Shown here: positions 18,676 to 27,243 of the stretch, one piece after another
Layout: each line of letters starts with the position of its first letter
How positions within the stretch are numbered: the first letter of the stretch is position 1
DNA from: CALZIK01 sp046756565
GTDB lineage: Bacteria > Acidobacteriota > Thermoanaerobaculia > Multivoradales > JAHEKO01
Assembly: GCA_046756565.1 (NCBI GenBank)
Contig: JBHHWO010000001.1
Coordinates: forward strand, 20,829-84,828
Direction of reading: 5' to 3'
Length of the DNA stretch: 64,000 nt
Translations under genes and position numbers: made by a program
Notes under the pieces: generated by a model
What the model saw: only the letters and a program-made list of their open reading frames with translations
Told to the model about the DNA's origin: nothing
The model's database searches: none

Positions 18676-21453
18676 TCAACCGGACTTGCGCCGGAATCGA
18701 AGTCCGATGAGCACGAGCAGCCCGAGCCCGGCCAGCGCAACGACGACATGCACGGGCGAAACCGCGCGAATCCCGCCCGGCATTGGAACGAGATTTCCGT
18801 TTCCGAGCACCACGATGCCGCTCCAGGCCGACGCCGGACGACCCTCGGCGATCCACTGCCTCTGGGTCTCGGCCACGGCCTGACTCACTGTCTGTCCACG
18901 CGCGAGATTCCGGTAGAAGTCCTCGAAAAACGCCGCTGCCTGACGATCGTCCAGTCGCCACAGGCTCCCGACCACGGCGTGGGCGCCCGCCTCGAAGAAG
19001 GCCCGGGCGAGACTCAGAACACCCTCGCCCCGCAGCACGCTTCCCGACGCGCTGCTACAGGCCGACAGAACCACGAGCTTCCCGTCGAGCCCGTCGAGGC
19101 GCGCGATCTCGGCGGGACGCAAGAACCCGTCCTCCGATGGGTCGCCCGCCGCCAGCAGAATCGCCGAGCGCTGCGGCCGCTCCCAATCGGTCACCGCGTG
19201 CGCTGCGAAGTGGAGGACGTCGAACTCGTCCAGACTCTCCTCCTTGAGAGAGGACTCGCTCGCTCGCTCCCGGGAGAGGAGCCGGGTCGAAGAGCCGAAG
19301 TGACGCGCCACACGTTTGCCCTCGCGCTCGGCAAAGGGAAGCGGCCCCAGGTCGGCGCCCGAGTCCAGAGCCCAGGCCCGCTGGGCGGCCGAGTCCGCTG
19401 TGTTCGGCAGCGTCGGATTGGCGAACACCAGCGCGGCGGCCGAACGCTCCCGGTCTGCGGTTTCCTCGCGCCCACGCCAACGCAGCCAGAGCTGAGCCGA
19501 AGGCGTCAGCGTGAGCTCGAAGCGATCGGCCAGCGGAGGAGACTCGACCTCGGGTCGGAGGGTGGCGAACGGCAACAGGTGAAGCAAACCATCGGGTACC
19601 AGAACGAGTTTCCGAATCCCCGGCTCCAGACCGGCCAACGCCTTCTCGACCGTCTCCTGGAAGAGCCGCACGGCAGGCCGGCCCTCGGGCTCCGGAAGTC
19701 CCAGGAACGCCTTGATCCAGGGCTCGAGCGAAGCCCGGTCGGCACCCAGTGCATGCAGCCGCCTACCCGACCGGGTCACGACCAGGAGCCAGGACCCGCC
19801 GAGGAACCGCCCATCCCAGCCGCGCCAGAGGCCGACTTGAAACGACAAGAGCGCTTCGTCCGGAGCCAGAGCCTCGGCAACGCGGTCCAGAAGGTCGGGA
19901 CCCGGAGTGTCGAAGCCGGGGGATGAGGAGCTGGCGACGGCCAGCCGGCTTTGGAGCTCCGCTTCGCGCGCCTCCAGAGCGGCAAGGCTCTCGAGCGCGG
20001 AACGACGGTCTTCGGCGGCCAATCCCGGATCGAGAAGTCTGCGGTAGCTCTGGACGAGCTCCAGATCGAGCTGTCTGAGGCTGCCGACCAGATCTGCCGG
20101 CAACTCCCTCTCGGCGCCCCGCTCTTGACCCAGGACCTCTCGCAGCTCCTGCGACCTCAAGCGCTCAATCACCGCAAACGCTCGCCGAATCTCCTCGGGC
20201 GACGGCGAGTCGGACAGCAGGCGGCCCGCCTGCCAGTAGTAGGCGTCGGCCCAGGCCGAGAGCAACCGATTCGAGGCGGCGCCGACCTGGGCTCGGCGCA
20301 GAGTCTCGATCGCGCCCAAGACGACGTCGGCTCCGGCGAGTGCCTGCTCCCTGGATTCGGTTTCCCAGAGGACGCGCAAGTGGTCAGCCCAGCCGTAGAA
20401 GAGGGCCCAGGGGCCCGGATTGGCGAGACCCGCCGCATAGGCTTGGTCCAAGAGCAGGCGTGCCTCGCCAGGATCTTCGGCAAGGCGCAAGCTGGCGAGC
20501 GAGAGAAGACATCGGCGCTCGAGGTCGGTGTCCCGAATCGACCGAGCGAGCTCGCGGCAACGCAGCAGGTGGTCGCCAGCTTCGGGTCCGGCGGAGAACT
20601 CGGCAACCAATCGACGGGCCTGGGCCTCGACCTCCGCGTGCCCCACGCTCTGGGCCAGCTCGAGCAGGCCGTTGAGCTCGCAGAGAACGCGTCGCCGGCT
20701 CTCGTCATCGGGCAGCTCGGTTCTGAGCGTCCCGTAGACCGCGTTGTAGCCGGCCGACACCCGATCCCGCGACGTGCCGTTGGCCTCGGCCAGACGCTTG
20801 GCCTCTTGAGCGTACTGGTGGGACTCCGACTGAAGTCCCAGATCCAGCGACACCGTGACCAGAGATCGCAGACACTCGAGCATGACGAGATACGAGGTCG
20901 AGTCCGCGGCAGACAGAGTCTCGTGGGCCGTCCTGAGGCGGCGCCGGGCCCGCTCGAGGTCCTCCCCTTTGAGCATCAGATAGTGAGCCTCGGCGATCAG
21001 GACCCGGGCACGGTCCTCGGGAGCCAGTCGCTCGCCGGCCAGACTCCGGGCGGCGGCCAGCTGTAGGGCGGCACCCTCGAAATCACGGCCAAAGCCCAGA
21101 AAGGTCACCAGACTGGTCCGAGCGTGGATCTCGCCCGAGGCATCGCCGGTTCGCGAAAACTCCTCGGCCGCTCCGATCAGCAGCTCTAGGACCGCCGGAT
21201 CGGAAAACCGCAGCAGCCGCGCCCGGAAGTAGCTCAGCCAGGCGGACTCCGGGTGAGCCTCGGCCAGACTCGCGAGCTCTTCGGCGCCCTCGCGCCTGCG
21301 GTTTTCCTGCCGAGCCCGGCGATAGACACAGTCTGCTACACGCCGATCGGTCTCGCCGACTCGGATCTCCTCCCGGCATACCGGGAAGAGATTCTGCGCT
21401 CGGCCGGGCACGGCCGCGACCAAAAGGGCGAGAATGGCCGGCGCGACTCTCAG
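18676..21453 (-). CDS. Exported TPR-CHAT (caspase-like) protein with C-terminal membrane anchor
   Basis: This protein of about 925 residues has a long TPR/SEL-like helical array (about residues 40-560) followed by a CHAT domain of the caspase/separase superfamily. The dyad is visible: His752 in LHFAAHAV and Cys799 in VVLSACSSASG, with GVLSLARAFFEAGA and VVGSLWRLDD after it. A hydrophobic helix (VVVALAGLGLLVLIGL) and RFRRKSG end the protein. No ATG/GTG/TTG codon precedes the signal-peptide-like VAPAILALLVAAVPGRAQ. I place the start at CTG 21453, which has GGAAG 9 nt upstream; ATT 21462 and TTG 21423 are alternatives, TTG truncating the hydrophobic segment. The gene follows the anti-sigma gene by 15 nt, in one operon with an ECF sigma factor. 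It is a probable envelope-located regulated peptidase; substrates are unknown. Confidence 0.88.
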   Translation of the reverse strand: MRVAPAILALLVAAVPGRAQNLFPVCREEIRVGETDRRVADCVYRRARQENRRREGAEELASLAEAHPESAWLSYFRARLLRFSDPAVLELLIGAAEEFSRTGDASGEIHARTSLVTFLGFGRDFEGAALQLAAARSLAGERLAPEDRARVLIAEAHYLMLKGEDLERARRRLRTAHETLSAADSTSYLVMLECLRSLVTVSLDLGLQSESHQYAQEAKRLAEANGTSRDRVSAGYNAVYGTLRTELPDDESRRRVLCELNGLLELAQSVGHAEVEAQARRLVAEFSAGPEAGDHLLRCRELARSIRDTDLERRCLLSLASLRLAEDPGEARLLLDQAYAAGLANPGPWALFYGWADHLRVLWETESREQALAGADVVLGAIETLRRAQVGAASNRLLSAWADAYYWQAGRLLSDSPSPEEIRRAFAVIERLRSQELREVLGQERGAERELPADLVGSLRQLDLELVQSYRRLLDPGLAAEDRRSALESLAALEAREAELQSRLAVASSSSPGFDTPGPDLLDRVAEALAPDEALLSFQVGLWRGWDGRFLGGSWLLVVTRSGRRLHALGADRASLEPWIKAFLGLPEPEGRPAVRLFQETVEKALAGLEPGIRKLVLVPDGLLHLLPFATLRPEVESPPLADRFELTLTPSAQLWLRWRGREETADRERSAAALVFANPTLPNTADSAAQRAWALDSGADLGPLPFAEREGKRVARHFGSSTRLLSRERASESSLKEESLDEFDVLHFAAHAVTDWERPQRSAILLAAGDPSEDGFLRPAEIARLDGLDGKLVVLSACSSASGSVLRGEGVLSLARAFFEAGAHAVVGSLWRLDDRQAAAFFEDFYRNLARGQTVSQAVAETQRQWIAEGRPASAWSGIVVLGNGNLVPMPGGIRAVSPVHVVVALAGLGLLVLIGLRFRRKSG

Positions 21454-21468
21454 GTCGTCAATCTTCCG

Positions 21469-22119
21469 CTATCGAACACTGAACGGAAAGGTACCGCTGG
21501 CTATCGTGCCCTCCCCGGGCCGCTGGACTTCGATGTAGGCGAGCAGACGCTCGATCGAGCGGTCGGCGGGCAGGAGCTCGGCCGGCACGAGGTACTCCGG
21601 CCGGTCCAGATCAACGGCTTTCGACACCGCATCCAGATCCTCCGTCGAGACGATGACCTCGTATCTGGCGTCCTCGTAGGCCGTCCAGCGAAGGAGACAC
21701 TTGTCGCGCGGTAGGGGCTCGCTGCCGATCTCGAGTTTCACACCCGCCACGCCGGCCGAGCGGGTAACGGGCTCGGGTCCTTGCAACGGCTGGCCGATCA
21801 CCAGCCCGATGACGACCACCAGAGCCGCCGCGGCGAGGACCGACGCGGCTTTTTGCCACCCGAGGGACACCGAGCGTGAAGCTCTCGCATCGGCGGGCTC
21901 GCTCTTCTCGACCTCTTCGGCCAACCGCCAGGCTTCCGTGCAAGCGCCGCACGACGCCACATGCCCGAGGACCCGACGCAGAGCGCTAGGATCGAGCTCG
22001 TCTCGGACGGCGTCCATGATCTCGCCGGCCGGCGGACAGTCCTGTGAGGGAATGTCCTGAGCTCCGAATTGCATGAACGCCTCGCGCATACGCTCGACTT
22101 CCTCCGAAGTCACCGTCAC
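21469..22119 (-). CDS. Zinc-finger anti-sigma factor, single-pass membrane protein
   Basis: The 216-residue protein has an N-terminal cytoplasmic zf-HC2-like motif (CPPAGEIMDAVRDEL... LGHVASCGAC, His-Cys-Cys cluster), one transmembrane helix (VLAAAALVVVIGLVIG, about residues 100-120) and an extracytoplasmic beta domain. That layout is typical of ECF anti-sigma factors that hold the sigma factor at the membrane. The start is GTG 22119, which overlaps the sigma gene's TGA stop as GTGA and has GGAG 8 nt upstream, so the two genes are translationally coupled. Release would free the sigma factor; the signal is unknown. The gene just downstream encodes an exported CHAT peptidase-like protein, which raises the possibility of proteolytic signalling (inference). 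Confidence 0.88.
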   Translation of the reverse strand: MTVTSEEVERMREAFMQFGAQDIPSQDCPPAGEIMDAVRDELDPSALRRVLGHVASCGACTEAWRLAEEVEKSEPADARASRSVSLGWQKAASVLAAAALVVVIGLVIGQPLQGPEPVTRSAGVAGVKLEIGSEPLPRDKCLLRWTAYEDARYEVIVSTEDLDAVSKAVDLDRPEYLVPAELLPADRSIERLLAYIEVQRPGEGTIASGTFPFSVR

Positions 22120-22634
22120 GGCGTCAGCTCCATGCCGCGGAGACATTCCCTCAGGCCCTCGAGGCCGCGGTATACCAGGTTACTTGCGCGTTTCGTGTTC
22201 CAACCCATCTTTTGAGCGATCTGCGGCACCTTGTACCCCAGCAAATGGAGAGTTACCGCCAGTTTTCGGGGTTCTACCAGCTGCTCAAGACATTTCCTGA
22301 TTCCCGCCGAGATCTCTCGACCGAACGACTCCCGCTCTGGACTCGGCCGGGTCTCGGGCACTGGCATTTCCTCTCCTGTCGTCGTTTCTAGTGGAATCTC
22401 CTTACGGCTTCGCTGTCTGCGGATTTCATCGACCAGGGCCGAATACGCCACCTTCCGTAGATAAGACGCAGGAAACTCCCTATCTGTCTCTCTTTTCTCG
22501 GCGATTCGCATAAGCGCCATCATTCCCGCCTGGACGAGATCGTCTTCTCGGTCGCGCAGCCAGGCCGGGCAAACGCTGCGCACCGCCGCCAAGAGTTTTT
22601 TTCGAATACGAGAGTACTCGTCGCCACCAGTCAA
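22116..22634 (-). CDS. ECF-family RNA polymerase sigma factor
   Basis: The 172-residue protein has sigma region 2 (WLRDREDDLVQAGMMALMRI... ASYLRKVAYSALVDEIRR) and region 4 (LGYKVPQIAQKMGWNTKRAS... YRGLEGLRECL), and lacks regions 1 and 3, as expected for ECF sigma-70 factors. It directs RNA polymerase to a specific promoter set. The TTG at 22634 is chosen because AGGAG lies 5 nt upstream; longer in-frame extension is possible but lacks a ribosome site. It is the first gene of the sigma - anti-sigma - CHAT operon and is divergent from the envelope protein gene at 22766, a candidate regulon member. Autoregulation is typical for the class but no promoter could be assigned confidently. Confidence 0.9.
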   Translation of the reverse strand: MTGGDEYSRIRKKLLAAVRSVCPAWLRDREDDLVQAGMMALMRIAEKRETDREFPASYLRKVAYSALVDEIRRQRSRKEIPLETTTGEEMPVPETRPSPERESFGREISAGIRKCLEQLVEPRKLAVTLHLLGYKVPQIAQKMGWNTKRASNLVYRGLEGLRECLRGMELTP

Positions 22635-22765
22635 TGGTTCTCCTGTGCAATGATCCAATCAATATTGTAACCCTCATGTGAGACAAGAGGCTGCCGCGCT
22701 ACGTCGCATAGACAGCCACGGGGTTGTGAGCAGTTGACGAGATGGGATCTCTAAAGGAGGACGGC

Positions 22766-23404
22766 ATGAAGAGAAACTCTGGTTGGCGAACAGGGGGCGC
22801 CGCTGTGCTTGGACTCGCACTCGCAGCCGGCGCCGCACAAGCACAGACCACGCGCTGGTGGGACTGGGCGCTCTCGCCGCAACTGGGATCGGCGGAGCTG
22901 TCTCTCGAGAAACGCCTCTACGAGCCCGCCAAGGACGAGGTCGCCTGCATGCGCTGCAAGCACTACGCGGAGCTGCGCGTGGGCATCGATGAGCAGGACT
23001 TCCAGGGGGCCGACTTCGACGTCACTCACTTCATCGCGGGCTACCGGTACTACGCTTACGTCCAATTGAAGGACGGACCCCGAGGGCACAAGGTCGACGG
23101 CGGCTGGGCGGCCTATCTCGGCGCCGGCCTCGGTCGCTATGAGCTCGATCCAGGCGAGCCGGTTTCAGGATGGAATGCCCGGTTCGGTGTCGACAAGAAA
23201 GTAACCGAGACCTGCAAAGGCGGAAAACCCCGAAAATGGGCCCTGGACTGGGAGGTCAGCGCGACCTATCACAACCTGTCGGTCCCGGGGGCCGATTTCG
23301 ACTACTGGAACTTCCAGACCGGCCCCCGCTTCCTCTTTCCCAGCTCCCGAGACACAGAGCGCGCGGAGTACTTGAAGATCTGCGAGCTCGAAGGCGAACA
23401 GTGA
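22766..23404 (+). CDS. Exported outer-membrane-type beta protein, unknown function
   Basis: The 212-residue protein starts at ATG 22766 with AAAGGAGG 5 nt upstream, a near-perfect ribosome site. A signal peptide (GAAVLGLALAAGAAQA-QTT) is followed by alternating beta strands rich in Trp, Tyr and Gly (HFIAGYRYYAYVQL, GGWAAYLGAGLGRYEL, WEVSATYHNLSV). That pattern suggests a small outer-membrane barrel or acyloxyacyl-hydrolase-like barrel. A CMRC pair (about residue 60) and a late CKGGK/ICE cysteine set may form disulfides. It is divergent from the ECF sigma gene, so it may be under that sigma factor's control (inference). I do not recognise a named family. Confidence 0.75.
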   Translation: MKRNSGWRTGGAAVLGLALAAGAAQAQTTRWWDWALSPQLGSAELSLEKRLYEPAKDEVACMRCKHYAELRVGIDEQDFQGADFDVTHFIAGYRYYAYVQLKDGPRGHKVDGGWAAYLGAGLGRYELDPGEPVSGWNARFGVDKKVTETCKGGKPRKWALDWEVSATYHNLSVPGADFDYWNFQTGPRFLFPSSRDTERAEYLKICELEGEQ

Positions 23405-23408
23405 CTCT

Positions 23409-23439
23409 GGCGGGGGCGAGCGTGCCGCTCGCCCCCGCC
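23409..23439. terminator. Strong hairpin between convergent genes
   Basis: A perfect 13-bp stem GGCGGGGGCGAGC / GCTCGCCCCCGCC with a 5-nt loop begins 4 nt after the stop codon of the plus-strand gene. It has only a weak pyrimidine tail (CTTCCC). It likely terminates transcription from one or both sides; the minus-strand gene ends at 23479. Confidence 0.75.
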
Positions 23440-23478
23440 CTTCCCGACCGCTCCCGGAGCGCGCTCCCGGAGCGAGGT

Positions 23479-24348
23479 CTAGAGGTCGGCTACCAGGGAG
23501 ACCGTCAGGATCGAGTCCAGGCTGTCCAGCTCTGCCAGGATTCGCTCGCCGGTGACGAAATCGCCCTGAACAACGAGCACTTCGCCAAGCGCTGGAAGAT
23601 TGTCGTAGAGGAGCTGGAGACTTACTTTCAGAGCCAGACGCTCGCTCAAGGTCGCTGATATGGAGTTAACGATATCGGCGCGGTAGTCCGACGTTTCGTC
23701 GATGTTGCCATCGAAGATGAGAGCGCTCTCGAACGAAGTCGAGGGGTTCAGTCGGCGCCAGTAGTCGTACGAAAGCCGCAAGCCACCAAAGCTGTCGTTT
23801 TCTCCGGAGACATCTGCCTGATCGGTAACGGTGGCGCCGTAGTCAGTTCGGAGTCGCGTCGTCTTCGACTCCTGCCACACGTGGCCGACACCGCCAAAGG
23901 CTGCCGTCCGGCTGTTGATTCCGGCGAATTCGTTCCGGTCCCATCCCAGTCCTGCGAACCAAAACAGCTTCTTGGACAGCTCCCGATCGTAGCGGCTCCT
24001 GAGAAAGTAGTTCTCGGCGGTGAGCATCGACTCGCTGGACTCCCGAATCACGAAATCGGACGCCGTTCCGACCGCCACTCTCGAGGTCGTGGTGGTCTCC
24101 GCGCGCACCGCACCCGCCGCTATCTCGAGAGAGGCACCCTGCCACCTGCGGGTGGCCGTATTGCGCAGCGAGATCGTCTGGACTTCGGCGTTTCCCTCGC
24201 TCGCGAACAGAGCGAGCTCGGCGGTGTCGAACCAGCCGATCGGCGGAGCCTCTTCGTCCTGGGCCGAGAGGGCGCCTGCCGACACGAGCACACAGCCAAC
24301 TGCGCCGACGGCCAGAAGACGAGCTCGACCCGAAATACAAGAACACAT
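23479..24348 (-). CDS. DUF481-like outer-membrane protein
   Basis: The 289-residue protein has a signal peptide (LLAVGAVGCVLVSAGALSAQ) and a run of beta strands with the DUF481/YdiY pattern: GWFDTAELALFASEGNAEVQTISLRN-type opening, RSRYDRELSKKLFWFAGLGWDRNEFAGI, and DYGATVTDQADV...FGGLRLSYDYW. The family is predicted to form outer-membrane barrels of unknown transport role. The ATG at 24348 is preferred over the GTG at 24390 because it gives a compact signal peptide; no strong Shine-Dalgarno is visible for either. It is convergent with the preceding envelope protein and 100 nt downstream of a lipoprotein gene on the same strand. Confidence 0.8.
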   Translation of the reverse strand: MCSCISGRARLLAVGAVGCVLVSAGALSAQDEEAPPIGWFDTAELALFASEGNAEVQTISLRNTATRRWQGASLEIAAGAVRAETTTTSRVAVGTASDFVIRESSESMLTAENYFLRSRYDRELSKKLFWFAGLGWDRNEFAGINSRTAAFGGVGHVWQESKTTRLRTDYGATVTDQADVSGENDSFGGLRLSYDYWRRLNPSTSFESALIFDGNIDETSDYRADIVNSISATLSERLALKVSLQLLYDNLPALGEVLVVQGDFVTGERILAELDSLDSILTVSLVADL

Positions 24349-24448
24349 GGTGGAGAAGCTCGGAAGAGAGTCCTTGGAAGCGGGAAGCACTAGGCTTCGC
24401 AGCCGTACGCTCGATCTACGGAGATACGCGCGGCCAGAACGGCGACGG

Positions 24449-24880
24449 TCAGCTGGCCGGAGAGATGGTCAAGGTGTATTCGATGATCGTTTCATCCGGC
24501 AGGAAACCGGTATCGAAAACCAAAAAGCAATAGTCGGCCTGGTTGAGGCCCAGAACCACGAGATCGCCGACCCGGGCCGAGACCGAGTAGGTGGGCGAGC
24601 ACTGATCTTCGGCTGGACGACCCACGCCGACCCCCAGCACCCACTCGGTGTCCGCCGGCTCCACGCCTTCGACCGGCTTCTCGTCGAGGCGGGTGAATTG
24701 GACGTGGACCGTGCCGCTGTCCGAGAGCACGACGGGATGGATGTTCCTGCCGTCGGCACCGATCTCCGACTCGAAGACGAGAGGATCCTGAATCGGAGAT
24801 GTCGAGCTGTCGCAAGCGAGCCCGAGACTCGCGACGACGAGCAACAGAAGCAAGTTTCGAGCTGGTGAGCGTCTCATCAT
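24449..24880 (-). CDS. Small lipoprotein of unknown function
   Basis: The 143-residue protein has a lipoprotein signal peptide with lipobox LGLAC (Cys about 23), followed by a Ser/Asp-rich linker and one beta-rich domain (HPVVLSDSGTVHVQFTRL... VGDLVVLGLNQADYCFLVF). The later cysteines (QCSPTY and DYCF) could pair. It should be anchored to the inner or outer membrane. It shares its 229-nt upstream region with the divergent multihaem cytochrome gene. I do not recognise the family. Confidence 0.75.
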   Translation of the reverse strand: MMRRSPARNLLLLLVVASLGLACDSSTSPIQDPLVFESEIGADGRNIHPVVLSDSGTVHVQFTRLDEKPVEGVEPADTEWVLGVGVGRPAEDQCSPTYSVSARVGDLVVLGLNQADYCFLVFDTGFLPDETIIEYTLTISPAS

Positions 24881-25109
24881 GTTCTCCGCCGGGAGGCGCC
24901 CATTTCGGGGCGGCCCTAAGACTATGGGTCTTCGCCCGGTCTATGCAAATTCAGTGCTCGATTCCGAGCCAGGTCCTTTTCCCAGCCGCCCTTTCGGGTG
25001 GGCGGGCGCCACCTCCTCGGGTGTGGTGACCGACGCACCCCTCCTGAAAATCTTTCTCGAGCCCGCGCTCTGCCTATCGCAGTGAGCCAAAAAAAGGAGG
25101 GCTTCCAAT

Positions 25110-27221
25110 ATGCCCGAACGAGACGAGCTCAGAACCGGCTGGTCGACGAAACTCACGCGGATCACTCTCGCGGCACTTCTGTTTCTTCTGCTGAGCGGAC
25201 TGCTGGTTACGCTCGCTCCGTTTCACGCGGCGGTCCAGTGGAGCGTGCTGCTCCATACTGTGGTCGGTTTGCTCCTGTTGGTTCCCATCCTCTGGTACTC
25301 CTGGAGCCACTGGCTCGACTACCGTCAATACGACCTCACCGACGTCGTACTGCTGGGCTACCTCGCGCTGGCCGCTCTCGCCGTGTGCCTGGTTTCCGGT
25401 GTCGTAGTCACCTACCAGGGGCTCTTTGCTCTGCGAATGTCCCCCCTTTGGCGCAACCTCCACCTCTATTCCACGATCGCACTGCTGGTGCTCTCGCTGC
25501 CACACGCCGTCCTGGTCTTCGTGCGTGTTCGCAAGAAGATCGGGGGCCATTTCGCGCGCCCTCTGACCTCTCAAGCGACCCTGGTCACGATCGTAGGCCT
25601 GGCTGCTGCCGCTGTGCTCGGATGGTGGTACTCAGGCCCCACGTACGACAACCGCTTTCCCGATGACTACAACTTCCTCTATGGCGAGGATCGGCCGTTC
25701 GCTCCCAGCCTCGCCCAGACCACGACCGGCGGCGCTTTCGATCCCGAATCGCTCGCCGGCTCCGAAACCTGCGGCTCGGCCGGATGCCACAGCCAGATTC
25801 TGGAGGAGTGGACGCCGAGTGCTCATCGCTACTCGGCCATGGATCCTCTCTTCCAGAAGGTGCAGAGCGTCATGGCGGAGCAAAACGGTCCGGAATCGAC
25901 CCGCTACTGCGGTGGATGTCACGATCCGATCTCGTTGTTCTCCGGAACCAAGAACGTCTTCGCCGAGAATCTCACCGGCTTACATGGCTACAACGAGGGG
26001 ATCTCGTGTCTGTCGTGTCACGGAGTTCGCGAGACCGACCTCCAGGGCAACGCCAACTACGTCATGACTCAGCCGGCTACCTACCTGTGGCAGTGGCAAG
26101 AGGCGGGCGCCGGCAAGTTCCTCAGCGACTTTCTGATCCGAACCTATCCGGACAAGCACAACGAGCTCAGCAAGCGCATGTTCAAGGCTCCCGAGTACTG
26201 CGCCGCGTGCCACAAGCAATTCATCGATCAGGAGGTCAATCGAGTCGGCTGGGTCCAGCTCCAGAATCAATACGACAACTGGAAGGCGAGCCACTGGTTC
26301 ACGGAGGGCGACCCGGAAAAGACCGTCGAATGCCGCGAATGCCACATGCCGCTGGTGGAGTCGACCGATCCGGCAAGCGGAGACTCCGTCGACTACAACC
26401 GGTCTGAGCAAGACGGCATGCACAGGAGTCACCGGTTCATCGCCGCCAACACGCTGGTCCCTGCCATGCTCGAGCTCGATGGCTGGCAGGAGCACATTGG
26501 CCTGACCGAAGAGTGGCTCAGGGGCAGCTTCGAGATTCCGGAGATCGCCGACAAGTGGCGGGATGGCCCGGTCGTCGAGCTGGCTCTCGAGACGCCGGCC
26601 GCAATCGCTCGCGGCGGCAAGCTCCCGATCCGCGTCGTCATGACCGCCAACAAGGTCGGGCACGACTTCCCGACCGGACCCCTGGACATTATTCAGAGCT
26701 GGCTGGAGATCCGAGTTGCCGACGAGTCGGGCAATGAGATCTTCTCCTCGGGCACCCGCGACGAAAAGAACTTCATCGAGCCGGGCAGCTTTCTATTCAA
26801 GGCGGAGCCCGTCGATCAGTACGGCAATCTGATCGACCGGCACAATCTGTGGGAAATGGTCGGTGTTCGCTATCGGCGTGCGTTGTTTCCAGGGTACTCG
26901 GACACCGTTGATTACCTGGTCGACTGTCCGACCACGGTGGCGCCAGGCCAGCAGCGGGATCTCGCGCGGACCGGCCGGGAGGAACGGTCGTTCGAGATCG
27001 AAGCCCCCGATCGGCTCGACACCTACCAGGTCACCGCGTCGCTCATGTATCGCAAGGTCGATCAGTTCCTGATCAACTTCCTGCTCGGGGAAGACTCCGG
27101 CCTGACCGCGCCCGTGATCGAGATGACCCGTGCCTCGGCAACCGTCGAAGTCCGGGAGAGAATCTCGGACGCGGGTCCGCCGGAAGCCGACCCCGAGGCC
27201 CAACTCGGCGTCGGCGGCTAA
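25110..27221 (+). CDS. Membrane-anchored pentahaem c-type cytochrome
   Basis: This 703-residue protein has five predicted transmembrane helices in its first 180 residues (for example LAALLFLLLSGLLVTLAPF, GLLLLVPILWYSW). The periplasmic domain carries five haem c sites: CGSAGCH (CX4CH, 221), CGGCH (267), CLSCH (300), CAACH (364) and CRECH (408). A C-terminal beta-rich domain follows (VGHDFPTGPLDIIQSWLEIRV). The membrane part resembles a cytochrome b/NrfD-like quinone-interacting anchor, so quinol-to-periplasm electron transfer is plausible, but the acceptor is unknown. AAAGGAGG precedes the ATG at 25110 by about 10 nt. The CRTAC1-TPR gene follows after 22 nt and the small anchored protein after that, probably as one operon. 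Confidence 0.9.
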   Translation: MPERDELRTGWSTKLTRITLAALLFLLLSGLLVTLAPFHAAVQWSVLLHTVVGLLLLVPILWYSWSHWLDYRQYDLTDVVLLGYLALAALAVCLVSGVVVTYQGLFALRMSPLWRNLHLYSTIALLVLSLPHAVLVFVRVRKKIGGHFARPLTSQATLVTIVGLAAAAVLGWWYSGPTYDNRFPDDYNFLYGEDRPFAPSLAQTTTGGAFDPESLAGSETCGSAGCHSQILEEWTPSAHRYSAMDPLFQKVQSVMAEQNGPESTRYCGGCHDPISLFSGTKNVFAENLTGLHGYNEGISCLSCHGVRETDLQGNANYVMTQPATYLWQWQEAGAGKFLSDFLIRTYPDKHNELSKRMFKAPEYCAACHKQFIDQEVNRVGWVQLQNQYDNWKASHWFTEGDPEKTVECRECHMPLVESTDPASGDSVDYNRSEQDGMHRSHRFIAANTLVPAMLELDGWQEHIGLTEEWLRGSFEIPEIADKWRDGPVVELALETPAAIARGGKLPIRVVMTANKVGHDFPTGPLDIIQSWLEIRVADESGNEIFSSGTRDEKNFIEPGSFLFKAEPVDQYGNLIDRHNLWEMVGVRYRRALFPGYSDTVDYLVDCPTTVAPGQQRDLARTGREERSFEIEAPDRLDTYQVTASLMYRKVDQFLINFLLGEDSGLTAPVIEMTRASATVEVRERISDAGPPEADPEAQLGVGG

Positions 27222-27243
27222 CGAAACCGCTCACCCGGGCAAC

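Noticed and set aside
22659..22765. Specific ECF-type autoregulatory promoter upstream of the sigma gene
   Set aside because: Candidate boxes could be drawn but none had a convincing spacing or known ECF -35 motif.
24881..25109. Riboswitch in the divergent region before the pentahaem cytochrome
   Set aside because: Only small GC-rich hairpins (for example around 24988-25010) can be drawn; no match to c-di-GMP or other known consensus.
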